Origin: ZC4RG30 sp049841155
GTDB lineage: Bacteria > Pseudomonadota > Gammaproteobacteria > Steroidobacterales > Steroidobacteraceae
NCBI GenBank assembly: GCA_049841155.1
Contig: JASGHI010000004.1
Span: 744,001 to 808,000, forward strand
Length of the DNA: 64,000 bases
Direction of reading: 5' to 3'
Shown here: piece by piece, positions 50,403 through 62,130 of the stretch
How positions within the stretch are numbered: position 1 is the stretch's first letter
Layout: each line of letters begins with the position of its first letter
Translations under genes and position numbers: made by a program
The notes under the pieces: generated by a model
The model's database searches: none
What the model was told of the DNA's origin: nothing
Seen by the model: only the letters and a program-made list of their open reading frames with translations

Positions 50403-50406
<4 letters not shown>
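49801..50406 (-). CDS. Rhomboid-family intramembrane serine protease
   Basis: 201 residues from GTG 50406, overlapping the TypA stop by GTGA. Six helices, catalytic serine in VGASGGIFGLLLAYG (GxSG), catalytic histidine in HFAHLGGMAGG, and HGGLTHLLFNMFALYMFGPEIERLLG, which includes the oxyanion-hole His and Asn. It cleaves membrane-spanning substrates within the bilayer. The longer frame to 50733 runs across the typA gene and is a shadow. Coupling to typA makes it a downstream passenger of that operon. Confidence 0.92.
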
Positions 50407-52232
<1,826 letters not shown>

Positions 52233-52316
52233 TTGGGGGGTGCCCGGATGGGGGGCGGGGAAAAAGACCCGCAAGACTATCAGTTTCGCGGCGCCTTTTC
52301 CCCTAGAATGTGGGCC

Positions 52317-53639
52317 ATGCAGATGGCCGTCCAGAATGCCGCTCCGGCGCCCGCCACCCCCTTCGAAGCCGAGGTCGAGCGCCTGCGCGCCACCGGTGCG
52401 CTGGGGCGTTCCGCGCAGTTGCAGCGCCTGTTCGATTTTCTGGTCCAGTGTCACGCCGAAGGGCGGACACCCAAGGAGATCGAGGTGGCCATCGGCGCCT
52501 TCGGCCGCGAGCCCGGCTTTGATGCCGGCCAGGACGCACTGGTGCGCGTGCATGCGCACAAGCTGCGCCGCCGCCTCGAGGAGCACTATCGCGACGAGGC
52601 GGGCAATGTGGCCTGCCGGCTGTATCTGCCGCGCGGCGAATATCGTCTGGCCGTTGCCGGTGAAGGCGAGGCGGCGGGTACCGCCCCGGCGGTTTCCGCA
52701 AGCGTGCCCCAGGGCGCCCTGCCGGCAGTAGCTGCGAACGAGGAGCCCCCGCCACGGGATGGCAGTGTGCGCTGGGTCTGGGCGCTGTGTGCCGCGTTGG
52801 CGTTGTGCACGGCCTGGCTGCTGTGGCGCGAGTGGGAGCGGCCACGTGATCCCGAGGTGAGCGCTGCGCGGGCCTCCGGGTTGTGGAAGCCGCTGCTGTC
52901 CGACAACGTGCCCATCCAGATCGTACTCGGCGACTACTACATCTTCGGCGAGCGTGATTCCAGCAACGGCATCATCCAGCGTCTGGTGCGCGATTTCGCC
53001 ATCAATTCGCGCCAGGATTTGGAAACCCAGATGATGGCCGATCCGAAGCTCGCCGAGCGCTACGCCGATCTGCACCTAGGCTATCTGCCCACCTCCAGCG
53101 CCCAGGCGCTGCGCGAAGTGCTGCCGGTGCTGACCTCCTCCGGCAAGCGCGTCAGCGTGACGCTGGCCTCGGAGCTGGATCCTTCCACCATCAAGTCCAT
53201 GCACATCGTCTACATCGGCTATCTGAGTGCGCTGGGCATGCTGCGCGATGTGGTCTTTGCCGGCTCGCGCTATTCCTTCGGCGGTTCCTACGACGAGATG
53301 CTCGACAGCGTGACCGGCAGGCTCTACACCAGCGAGGGCGGAATGCCGCGCGGCGATGGCCAGCGCTACCGCGACTACGCCTATCTCTCCACCTTCGCGG
53401 GCCCCACCGGCATCCAGCACATGGTGATCGGCGGCGCACGCGATGTGGGGCTGATGCAGGCGGCCGAGAATGCCGCGGATCCTGCACGGCTGGCGGTGCT
53501 GGCCGGGGGCGTGAAGGGCGCGCGCGACTACGAGGCGCTGTACGAGGTCAGCGGCGTCAATGGCGTCAACATCGATTCGCGGCTGCTGATGACCTCGAAG
53601 CTGGAGCCGCTGCCTCCGTATCTGGACGATCCAGACTGA
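52317..53639 (+). CDS. Membrane-anchored protein with winged-helix-like N-terminal domain and periplasmic C-terminal region
   Basis: 440 residues from ATG 52317. Residues 15-112 (VERLRATGALGRSAQLQRLFDFLVQCHAEGRTPKEIEVAIGAFGREPGFDAGQDALVRVHAHKLRRRLEEHY) match a recurrent N-terminal module in large regulators of Acidobacteria and Steroidobacteraceae, which looks like a winged-helix DNA-binding unit (R-rich recognition helix). After a Pro/Ala linker, one membrane helix (151-170) leads to a periplasmic domain (SGLWKPLLSDNVPIQIVLGDYYIFGE, MRDVVFAGSRYSFGGSYDEML) with no known family. It is probably a ToxR/CadC-like one-component sensor. A TAGAAT hexamer ends 7 nt before the ATG; there is no ribosome-binding site. 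Confidence 0.68.
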   Translation: MQMAVQNAAPAPATPFEAEVERLRATGALGRSAQLQRLFDFLVQCHAEGRTPKEIEVAIGAFGREPGFDAGQDALVRVHAHKLRRRLEEHYRDEAGNVACRLYLPRGEYRLAVAGEGEAAGTAPAVSASVPQGALPAVAANEEPPPRDGSVRWVWALCAALALCTAWLLWREWERPRDPEVSAARASGLWKPLLSDNVPIQIVLGDYYIFGERDSSNGIIQRLVRDFAINSRQDLETQMMADPKLAERYADLHLGYLPTSSAQALREVLPVLTSSGKRVSVTLASELDPSTIKSMHIVYIGYLSALGMLRDVVFAGSRYSFGGSYDEMLDSVTGRLYTSEGGMPRGDGQRYRDYAYLSTFAGPTGIQHMVIGGARDVGLMQAAENAADPARLAVLAGGVKGARDYEALYEVSGVNGVNIDSRLLMTSKLEPLPPYLDDPD

Positions 53640-53698
53640 CGCGGATCCCGTGGCCCGTCCGCCGCCGCCCTCGCAGGCGCCACCGGATCTCGCCGCGC

Positions 53699-55489
<1,791 letters not shown>

Positions 55490-55501
55490 GGCTGCAAAGG
55501 C

Positions 55502-55987
55502 CTATTCGCCGCCGTGGTCGCGGTTGGCGATGATCCGGCGCAGGAACTGCTTGAGCTGCTGGAATTCGTCGGCGGTGAAGCCGGCCAGGTGCTGGTTGTA
55601 GACGCTGGCGAGGTGATGCGGGATGCGCGTGGTGAGATCGCGGCCCTGATCGGTGAGTGTCAGCACCACGACGCGGCGGTCCAGCGAGCTGCGGCTGCGC
55701 GTGAGCAGGCCCTTGGCTTCGAGGCGGTCGAGCATGCGCGTCATCGCGCCGGTATCGGTGTTGAGGTCGCGCGCCAGGCTTGCCGCCGTGGGGTTGCCGC
55801 CGCGCGAGATGATCATCAGCGGCGCCCACTGCACGGCCGTCAGGCCATGCGGCCGCATTTCGGTTTCGGCGGCGCGGTTCAATGTCGATACGGTCTGCCG
55901 CAGCAGGTAGCCGATGGACTCTTCGGGATTCCAGCGGTCGCCGCTGTAGAAGCGCTGCATTTCCTGGGGGGGCTTTTCTTCGCTCAT
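55502..55987 (-). CDS. MarR-family transcriptional regulator
   Basis: 161 residues from ATG 55987 (MSEEKPPQEMQRF); an in-frame ATG at 56008 would lie upstream of the likely transcription start. The winged helix has the full MarR pattern: LTAVQWAPLMIISRGGNPTAASLARDLNTDTGAMTRMLDRLEAKGLLTRSRSSLDRRVVVLTLTDQGRDL. MarR proteins repress stress, efflux or degradation genes and lose DNA binding on ligand or oxidant contact. It is divergent from the 99-residue/reductase/thioesterase genes, so those are the first candidates for control; the convergent ABC exporter is another. No Cys is seen that would suggest redox sensing. Confidence 0.92.
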   Translation of the reverse strand: MSEEKPPQEMQRFYSGDRWNPEESIGYLLRQTVSTLNRAAETEMRPHGLTAVQWAPLMIISRGGNPTAASLARDLNTDTGAMTRMLDRLEAKGLLTRSRSSLDRRVVVLTLTDQGRDLTTRIPHHLASVYNQHLAGFTADEFQQLKQFLRRIIANRDHGGE

Positions 55988-55995
55988 AAAGAGAG

Positions 55996-56024
55996 ACAGT
56001 ATTTGCATAGGCAGTTATAGTCAA
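55996..56024 (-). promoter_or_regulatory. Promoter candidate for the MarR regulator
   Basis: On the minus strand, TTGACT (56024-56019) is followed after 17 bp by TACTGT (56001-55996), a reasonable -35/-10 pair. Transcription would begin near 55988, right at the chosen ATG, so the message is probably leaderless and the earlier ATG at 56008 is not in it. The gap to the divergent gene is 73 bp. Confidence 0.4.
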
Positions 56025-56060
56025 TCCCGTTTTTGCGCCGATGCGTATACTTGAGCACCC

Positions 56061-56360
56061 ATGAGCGTTACCCCCGAAAGCTTCGAGTCGGCCTTCGCCA
56101 AGGCCGTTGACCTGGGCAACCGGCTTGCCGACAAGGACAAGGATGCCGATCTTTGGGACATCGCGGACGGCCTGCTGGCCGGAGCGGTGCAATACTGGCT
56201 CTATACCCGCCAGCCCTGCGGCGACCCCCGCTGCCAGGACTGCATGCCCATTAGCACGGCCGAGGCCCGGGTGGAGGAGCTCAAGCGCCTGGTGAAGGAA
56301 CTGGCCGCGGACAGCGAGTACTACCACACTCCCACTGATTCGAACGCCGGCCGCGCCTGA
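56061..56360 (+). CDS. Small Cys-containing hypothetical protein
   Basis: 99 residues: MSVTPESFESAFAKAVDLGNRLADKDKDADLWDIADGLLAGAVQYWLYTRQPCGDPRCQDCMPISTAEARVEELKRLVKELAADSEYYHTPTD. It is a soluble helical protein with a CGDPRCQDC cluster in the middle (possible metal site or disulfide) and a heptad-like C-terminal helix. I do not recognise the family. Its stop overlaps the reductase start by one base, so they are coupled. A TATACT element (56046-56051) lies 9 nt before the ATG, and no ribosome-binding site is visible, which suggests a leaderless start for this operon. Confidence 0.65.
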   Translation: MSVTPESFESAFAKAVDLGNRLADKDKDADLWDIADGLLAGAVQYWLYTRQPCGDPRCQDCMPISTAEARVEELKRLVKELAADSEYYHTPTDSNAGRA

Positions 56361-57397
56361 TGACCAAGACAGATGTGCTCATCGTGGGCGCAGGTCCCTG
56401 CGGCCTGTTCCAGGTGTTCGAGCTGGGGCTGCTGGGCCTCAAGGCGCAGATCCTCGATTCGCTGCCCAAGCCGGGCGGACAGTGCACGGAGCTTTATCCC
56501 GAGAAGCCGATCTACGACATCCCGGCGCTGCCGGTGTGCGGTGCGCAGGAGCTGGTGGACCGGCTGCTGGAGCAGGTCAAGCCCTTCGGTGCCGAGATGC
56601 ATTTCGGCCAGGAGGTCACCGAAGTGGTGAGGCGCGATGACGGGCGCTTCGACGTGAAGACGGCCGGAGGACTCGCCTTCGATGCCGGCGCGATCGTGAT
56701 CGCGGGCGGCGTGGGCTCGTTCCAGCCGCGGCGCCTGGGGGTCGAGGGCGCGGAGGCTTTCGAGAACCGGCAGATTTTCTACCGCGTGCAGCGCGCCGCG
56801 GATTTCCATGGCCACAAGCTCGTGATCTTCGGCGGCGGCGATTCGGCGCTGGACTGGACGCTGGACTTCGCCGACAAGGCGGAGTCGCTGACGCTGGTGC
56901 ACCGGCGCGCGGAATTCCGCGCCGCGCCGGCCTCGGTGGCGAAGATGCAGGAGCTGGTCGCGGCGGGGAAGATGCGCTTCATCGAGGGTACGGCGCAGTC
57001 GCTGGTCACGGCCGAGGGGCAGATCGCGGGCGTGGTGGTGAAGGGCCAGGACGGCGCGCTGCATGAGCTTGCGGCCGACCGGCTGCTGGCGTTCTTCGGC
57101 CTCGCGCCCAAGCTCGGGCCCATTGCCGAGTGGGGGCTGGCGCTGGAAAAGCGCGCTCTGGTGGTGGATACCGAGAAGTTCCAGACCAGCGTGCCGGGGA
57201 TCTTCGCCGTCGGCGACATCAACACCTATCCGGGCAAGAAGAAGCTGATCCTGTCGGGCTTCCACGAGGCCGCGCTCGCGGCCTTCGGCATCCAGGCCTA
57301 CCTGTATCCCGGCAAGCGCCAGTTCCTGCAGTACACGACCACGAGCCCGGTGATGCACCAGCGCCTGGGCGTGGTGGATGCGCCGCCACCTTCCTGA
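56360..57397 (+). CDS. Ferredoxin/flavodoxin-NADP+ reductase (thioredoxin-reductase-like)
   Basis: A 345-residue flavoprotein. FAD motif VLIVGAGPCGLFQVFELGLLG, NADP motif KLVIFGGGDSALDWTLDFAD, then GIFAVGDINTYPGKKKLILSGFHEAALAAFG. It has the fold of thioredoxin reductase but lacks the CxxC redox pair between the domains, which defines the YumC-type ferredoxin-NADP reductases. It would pass electrons between NADPH and ferredoxin or flavodoxin. It follows the 99-residue gene with a 1-bp overlap. Its electron partner is not encoded here. Confidence 0.9.
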   Translation: MTKTDVLIVGAGPCGLFQVFELGLLGLKAQILDSLPKPGGQCTELYPEKPIYDIPALPVCGAQELVDRLLEQVKPFGAEMHFGQEVTEVVRRDDGRFDVKTAGGLAFDAGAIVIAGGVGSFQPRRLGVEGAEAFENRQIFYRVQRAADFHGHKLVIFGGGDSALDWTLDFADKAESLTLVHRRAEFRAAPASVAKMQELVAAGKMRFIEGTAQSLVTAEGQIAGVVVKGQDGALHELAADRLLAFFGLAPKLGPIAEWGLALEKRALVVDTEKFQTSVPGIFAVGDINTYPGKKKLILSGFHEAALAAFGIQAYLYPGKRQFLQYTTTSPVMHQRLGVVDAPPPS

Positions 57398-57413
57398 CCC
57401 AAGGTCCGCACCC

Positions 57414-58271
57414 ATGTCCAAGGCGCTGACGGAACTGCTGCAGCTGCTGGATCTAGAGCGGCTCGAAAACAATCTGTTCCGCGGCGCCAGCCGCGACATC
57501 GGCAGTCCGCAGGTGTTCGGCGGCCAGGTGCTGGGGCAGGCGCTGCATGCGGCCTACTGCACCGTCGAGGGCCGGCAGGTCAACTCGCTGCATGCCTACT
57601 TCCTGCGGCGCGGGGACTTCAACGCGCCCATCATCTATGAAGTGGACCGCAGCCGTGACGGCCACAGTTTTTCCAGCCGCCGCGTGGTCGCGGTCCAGCA
57701 TGGCGAGCAGATCTTCCACATGGCGGCCTCGTTCCAGGAGCCGGAAGCGGGCCCGGACCACCAGATCGCGATGCCCCACGTCGCCCCGCCCGAGCAGCTG
57801 CCGGATCTGCGCGAGATCATCGAGGCGCAGAGCCCCCTGCCGCCGGCCGCGCAGCGTTTCCGCGGCCGGTATTCACCGTTCGAATTCCGCGTCGTGGATT
57901 CGCAGGATCCGCGCGCCCCGCGGCAGGACGTGTGGTTCCGCGCCGTAGGCGACCTGGGCGACGACCCGCGTGAGCACCACTGCCTGCTGGCCTATGTCTC
58001 GGACTACCACCTGGTCGGCACGATGATGCGGCCGCATGGCTATACCTTTGCGAGCCCGGGAGTGGTGGTCGCGAGCATCGACCATGCAATGTGGTTCCAC
58101 CGGCCGGTGCGCGTGGACCAGTGGCTGCTGTATTCCATTGAAAGCCCCAGCGCCGCCGGCGCCCGCGGCTTCGCGCGCGCCAGCCTGTTCTCGCGCGCGG
58201 GAGTGCTGGTGGCAAGCACGGCTCAGGAAGGGCTGATCCGTGTGGGCGCCGGATCCGTGCCCGGCCGGTGA
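57414..58271 (+). CDS. tesB: Acyl-CoA thioesterase II (TesB)
   Basis: 285 residues from ATG 57414. Double hotdog fold: NLFRGASRDIGSPQVFGGQVLGQALHAAYCTV and NSLHAYFLRRGDFNAPIIYEVDRSRDGHSFSSRRVVAVQHGEQIFHMAASFQ in the first half, ASIDHAMWFHRPVRVDQWLLYSIESPSAAGARGFARASLFSRAGVLVASTAQEGLIRV in the second. The conserved Asp of the catalytic triad is in SIDHAMWFH. It hydrolyses acyl-CoA to free acid and CoA. It begins 16 bp after the reductase stop. Start is supported by MSKALTELLQLLDLERLEENLF-type N-termini in the family. Confidence 0.94.
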   Translation: MSKALTELLQLLDLERLENNLFRGASRDIGSPQVFGGQVLGQALHAAYCTVEGRQVNSLHAYFLRRGDFNAPIIYEVDRSRDGHSFSSRRVVAVQHGEQIFHMAASFQEPEAGPDHQIAMPHVAPPEQLPDLREIIEAQSPLPPAAQRFRGRYSPFEFRVVDSQDPRAPRQDVWFRAVGDLGDDPREHHCLLAYVSDYHLVGTMMRPHGYTFASPGVVVASIDHAMWFHRPVRVDQWLLYSIESPSAAGARGFARASLFSRAGVLVASTAQEGLIRVGAGSVPGR

Positions 58272-58280
58272 GCGGCCGGC

Positions 58281-59700
58281 TTACGGCGCAGCGAGCACCT
58301 TTCCCGGATTGAGGATGCCGCGGGGGTCGAGGGCATGCTTGATCGCCTGCATGGCGGCCAGTTCTGCGGGTGGCGCATAACGCGCCAGTTCCCCGACCTT
58401 CAGCTGGCCGATGCCATGCTCGGCGCTGAAGCTGCCATGCATTGCGGCCACCAGATCGTGGAGGGCGCGCTTCAGCGCGGCCTCGCGTGCGAGGAAGGCG
58501 GCGCGGTCGGCGCCGGGGCGCTGGCTGAGGTTGAAGTGCAGGTTGCCGTCGCCGGCATGACCATAGGCCACGAGAAAACCTTCGGGCGCCAGCGTCGCGG
58601 CCAGCGCCGCGCCGCGCTCGATGAATTCGGGCAGCAGGGAAACGCTCACCGATATGTCGTGCTTGAGGCTGGCGCCGGCGCGCCGCTGGGCGGCGGGTAC
58701 GTTCTCGCGCAGTGCCCAGAACTGACCGCGCTGCGCCTCGCTGCTGGCCAGCACCGCATCCAGAGCCACACCTTCCTCGATGGCGCGCGCCAATGCATCC
58801 TCGAAGCAGGCCGTCGAGCGGTTCTTCGCCGGAGCTGGTGAGTTCGGCGAGCAGGTACCAGGGGGAGGGCGTCGCACCCGGGTCACGTGCGCCTGGTATG
58901 TGCTGCAGCACCAGGTCGAGCGCCACCTGGGGAATGAGCTCGCAGCCGGAGAGGCGGTCGCCGCTGGCTTCGCGCAGCCGTCCCAGCAGGGCGATCGCCG
59001 CACGCGGATGAGGCACGCTGATCCAGGCCGTGGCGGCGGTGCGGATGCGCGGAAACAGCTTCAGGCAGGCCGCGGTGATCACGCCCAGCGTGCCCTCGCT
59101 GCCGATCAGCAGGTGCCGCAGGTCGTAGCCGGTGTTGTCCTTGCGCAGCGGCGCGAGGCTCGAGACCACGCTGCCGTCGGCAAGCACGTACTCGAGGCCC
59201 AGCGCGAGGTCGCGCATCATGCCGTAGCGCAGCACGGCGGTGCCGCCGGCGTTGGTCGCAAGATTGCCGCCGATCTGGCAGGTGCCTTCGGAGCCCAGGC
59301 TCAGCGGGAAGAGACGTTCCGCCTCTTGGGCAGCCGCCTGCACCGCGGCCAGCGTGCACCCGGCCTCGGCCACCAGCGAGAAGTTCGCGGCGTCCACGCT
59401 GCGGATGCGGTTCATGCGCCGCAGCGACAGTACGATCTGGCTGCCGGAGGCATCGGGTGTCGCGCCGCCGCAGTAGCTGGTGTTGCCCCCCTGGGGAACC
59501 ACGCCCATACGGTGGTGGTTGCACCAGGCCAGCAGGCGCGAGACGGCGGCAGCGTCTGCGGGTTGCACCAATGCCGGCGCGGCGCCCTGATAGAGCTCGC
59601 GGTGATCGACCAGGGCCGGGGCGATGTCCGCGGGGTCCGTCAGCAGGGCGTCATTGCCGAGCAGTTCGCGCAGTCCGTGAAGCAGCTGTGCTGCGTCCAT
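58281..59700 (-). pseudogene. FAD-linked oxidase (GlcD/D-lactate dehydrogenase type), frameshifted
   Basis: An FAD-dependent 2-hydroxyacid oxidase split between two frames. From ATG 59700 the frame gives MDAAQLLHGLRELLG, the FAD-PCMH domain (PQGGNTSYCGGATPDASG, LGSEGTCQIGGNLATNAGGTAVLRYG, DNTGYDLRHLLIGSEGTLGVITAACLKLFP) and runs to about residue 296. The rest of the protein (EDALARAIEEGVALDAVLASSEAQRGQFWALREN, YGHAGDGNLHFNLSQRPG, EHGIGQLKVGEL, DPRGILNPGKVLAA) is read in the +1 frame and stops at 58281. The switch is near 58800-58825, equal to one extra base. All motifs are otherwise intact, so it is a very recent mutation or a sequencing error. If repaired, it would be about 473 residues long. 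Confidence 0.85.
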
Positions 59701-59734
59701 CAGCGGCGGTGCGTGCGGGAAACGCGGCGGGGCA

Positions 59735-61027
59735 TCAGGCCGCGGCGATGGCGGCGCGGCGGCAATCCGGCTTGGTCAGCAGCATCTGCACATCGCCGAG
59801 CTGCCGCTCCGCGAAGCCGCCCTCGCAGTAGCACAGGTAGAACTCCCACAGCCGGTTGAAGCTCTCCGGATAGCCCAGCCTGCGCACCTCGGCGAGGTTC
59901 GCGAAGAAGCGCTCGCGCCACAGGCGCAGTGTGGGGGCATAGTGCGGACCGATGTCCTCGAGGTTGAACAGCTTCATGTCGGTGACCCGCGCCACGGCAT
60001 CGGTGATGGCGTTGACCGAGGGAATGAAGCTGCCCGGGAAAACGAAGCGCTGGATGTAGTCGACGGATTTCAGCGCCTGCGCGTAGTACTGGTCCTGCAG
60101 CGTGATGGCCTGCAGCAGCATGGCGCCGGTGGGCTTGAGCAGGTCGGAGCACTTGCGGAAATAGGTATCGAGGTATTTTGCGCCCACTGCCTCGATCATC
60201 TCGATGGAAACCAGCTTGTCGAACCGGCCCTTGAGGTCGCGGTAGTCCTCGAACAGCAGTGTGATGCGGCCGGAGAGGCCGCGCGCAGCGATCTTCTCCT
60301 GCGCGAAGTCGTGCTGCTCGCGCGAGATCGTGGTGGTGGTCACATGGCAGCCGTAGCGTTCGGCGGCGTGGATGGCAAGTCCGCCCCAGCCGGTGCCGAT
60401 TTCCACCAGGTGGTCGGCCGGCGTGAGGTCGAGCTTGCGGCACACGGCGTCGAACTTCGCGATCGAGGCCTCCTGCAGGGTGGCGTCTTCGCGCAGGAAG
60501 ATGCCGCAGGAATAGGCCATGGTGTCGTCCAGCATGAGCCGGTACAGGGCATTGCCGAGGTCGTAATGGGCGGCGATGTTGCGCGCGCTGCCGTGCCGGC
60601 TGTTGCGGTTGGCCCAGTGCAGGAAGCGCCGCGCCATGGTCCGCAGCCGGGCGGCCAAGCTGCTTTCCATCTCCTCCAGCACGTGCCGGTTCACCACCAT
60701 GATGCGCACCAGCGCGGTGAGGTCGTCGCAGCGCCAGTGCCCGTTGATGTAGGACTCGCCGGCCCCCACGGCGCCGCCGTAGGCGGCCAGCGCCCAGAAC
60801 CCGGGGTCATCGACGGTGATGGTCGCCGCGAGCGGGCAGCGGCTGGTACGGGCGCCGAAGTGCAGCGGCTCGGCGCCGGCCTCGATGATGCGGACCTCTC
60901 CATCCCGCAACTGCGCCAGGCGCGCCGTGAGCAGGCGGCGGGCGAGCCGCGCCGAGCCGGCTTCGCGGCGGACGCTGTTCTCGCCGGAAACCTCCGGGAT
61001 GATCGTCGGCTTGGATGTCGAGTTCAT
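59735..61027 (-). CDS. cfa: Cyclopropane-fatty-acyl-phospholipid synthase
   Basis: 430 residues from ATG 61027. N-terminal domain (RLAQLRDGEVRIIEAGAEPLHFG, ESYINGHWRCDDLTALVRIM) then the SAM-binding methyltransferase core: IAAHYDLGNALYRLMLDDTMAYSCGIF, VEIGTGWGGLAIHAAERYGCHVTTTTISREQHDFAQEKI, SIEMIEAVGAKYLDTYF. FRRIVF-like QRFVFPGSFIPSV and the C-terminal WEFYLCYCEGGF are typical. It converts unsaturated phospholipid acyl chains to cyclopropane forms for stationary-phase and acid resistance. It is 41 bp downstream of the desaturase stop on the same strand, so the desaturase may supply its substrate. Confidence 0.93.
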   Translation of the reverse strand: MNSTSKPTIIPEVSGENSVRREAGSARLARRLLTARLAQLRDGEVRIIEAGAEPLHFGARTSRCPLAATITVDDPGFWALAAYGGAVGAGESYINGHWRCDDLTALVRIMVVNRHVLEEMESSLAARLRTMARRFLHWANRNSRHGSARNIAAHYDLGNALYRLMLDDTMAYSCGIFLREDATLQEASIAKFDAVCRKLDLTPADHLVEIGTGWGGLAIHAAERYGCHVTTTTISREQHDFAQEKIAARGLSGRITLLFEDYRDLKGRFDKLVSIEMIEAVGAKYLDTYFRKCSDLLKPTGAMLLQAITLQDQYYAQALKSVDYIQRFVFPGSFIPSVNAITDAVARVTDMKLFNLEDIGPHYAPTLRLWRERFFANLAEVRRLGYPESFNRLWEFYLCYCEGGFAERQLGDVQMLLTKPDCRRAAIAAA

Positions 61028-61068
61028 GAGCAGCCGTGAAAGCGGCTGGACCCCCCGGTCGCGGCCCT

Positions 61069-62016
61069 TCAGCGCGGGCGGCGGACCGGATGGATCCTGC
61101 GCGGGGTGAGGTCGCGCGCCTCGACGGGCACGGGCTTCAGGTCCCAGATGATGCCCAGCCACGACAGCGTCTTGAGGATGTAGTAGCTGATGTCGATTTC
61201 CCACCAGTAGAAGCCCTGGCGCACCGAGTTCGGGTAATGGTGGTGGTTGTTGTGCCAGCCCTCGCCCAGCGTGAGGATGGCCAGGAACCAGTTGTTGCGG
61301 CTGGTGTCGCCGGTGCGGTAGCGCTGCCTGCCGAACACATGCGACAGCGAGTTGATGGTGTAGGTGGCGTGGTAGCAGACCACGGTGCTGATGAAGAAGC
61401 CCCACACCAGCATCTGCCAGCCGTTGGTGCCCAGTTCCGGCGCCACGCGCTGCAGCAGCACGCCCAGCAGGAACATGCCCACGCCCAGCAGCGTCGGCAC
61501 GATCATGTCGAAGCGGTCGAGCCAGCGCAGTTCGCGGAACTGCATCAGGTCACGCACGTATTTGAGGTCGGGCGCGAAGCCCTTGCGGGTGAGGAACCAG
61601 CCCATGTGCGCGCGCCAGAAGCCCACCTGCTTGGGCGAGTGAATGTCGCCTTCCTGGTCGGAGTGCGCGTGATGGTGGCGGTGGTGCGCCGCCCACCAGA
61701 TCGGGCCGCGCTGCACCGCCGAGGCGCCCAGCAGGCCGAAGATGAACTGGCCCACGCGCGAGGTCTTGAAGGAGCGGTGCGAGAAGTAACGGTGATACAG
61801 GCCGGTGATGGCGAACATGCGCACCACGTAGGCGATCAGTGCAACGATCACGGCCACCCAGCTGACGCCCACCCAGATGACGCCGAGGCAGGCCAGGTGC
61901 AGCGCGATGTAGGGGAGGATGCGCGACCATTCGATGGAATCGAGTGCCTGCGCGTCCGCCACGGCGGTGCTTTCGGTGGCGCGTCGCTCGTTGTCCAGCC
62001 ATCGTGGCAGTCGCAT
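61069..62016 (-). CDS. Delta-9 acyl-lipid/acyl-CoA fatty acid desaturase
   Basis: 315 residues from ATG 62016, preceded by GAGAGG with 7-bp spacing, which excludes the ATG at 62046. The three histidine boxes are HRYFSHRSF (about 74-82), HRHHHAHSD (about 111-119) and EGWHNNHHHYP (about 252-262), the hallmarks of the stearoyl-CoA-type desaturases. It makes a cis double bond in membrane acyl chains and would supply unsaturated chains to the cyclopropane synthase encoded 41 bp downstream. The initial 25 residues are non-membrane. The gap 62017-62130 to htpX's stop contains an AT-rich stretch. Confidence 0.92.
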   Translation of the reverse strand: MRLPRWLDNERRATESTAVADAQALDSIEWSRILPYIALHLACLGVIWVGVSWVAVIVALIAYVVRMFAITGLYHRYFSHRSFKTSRVGQFIFGLLGASAVQRGPIWWAAHHRHHHAHSDQEGDIHSPKQVGFWRAHMGWFLTRKGFAPDLKYVRDLMQFRELRWLDRFDMIVPTLLGVGMFLLGVLLQRVAPELGTNGWQMLVWGFFISTVVCYHATYTINSLSHVFGRQRYRTGDTSRNNWFLAILTLGEGWHNNHHHYPNSVRQGFYWWEIDISYYILKTLSWLGIIWDLKPVPVEARDLTPRRIHPVRRPR

Positions 62017-62130
62017 CCCATTACCTCTCTGAATATTGTTAAGCACTCAACCCGCAACTATACGGGTTTTCAAGTCCGGCCGCAGTGAAAAAACTCTACA
62101 AATCCGCGGCTTGTCCCCAAAAACAGCCCC

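Noticed and set aside
57817..58798. Continuation of the FAD-oxidase frame beyond the frameshift and into tesB
   Set aside because: After about 58800 the residues are Arg/Ala/Pro-rich noise, while the conserved oxidase C-terminus is in another frame.
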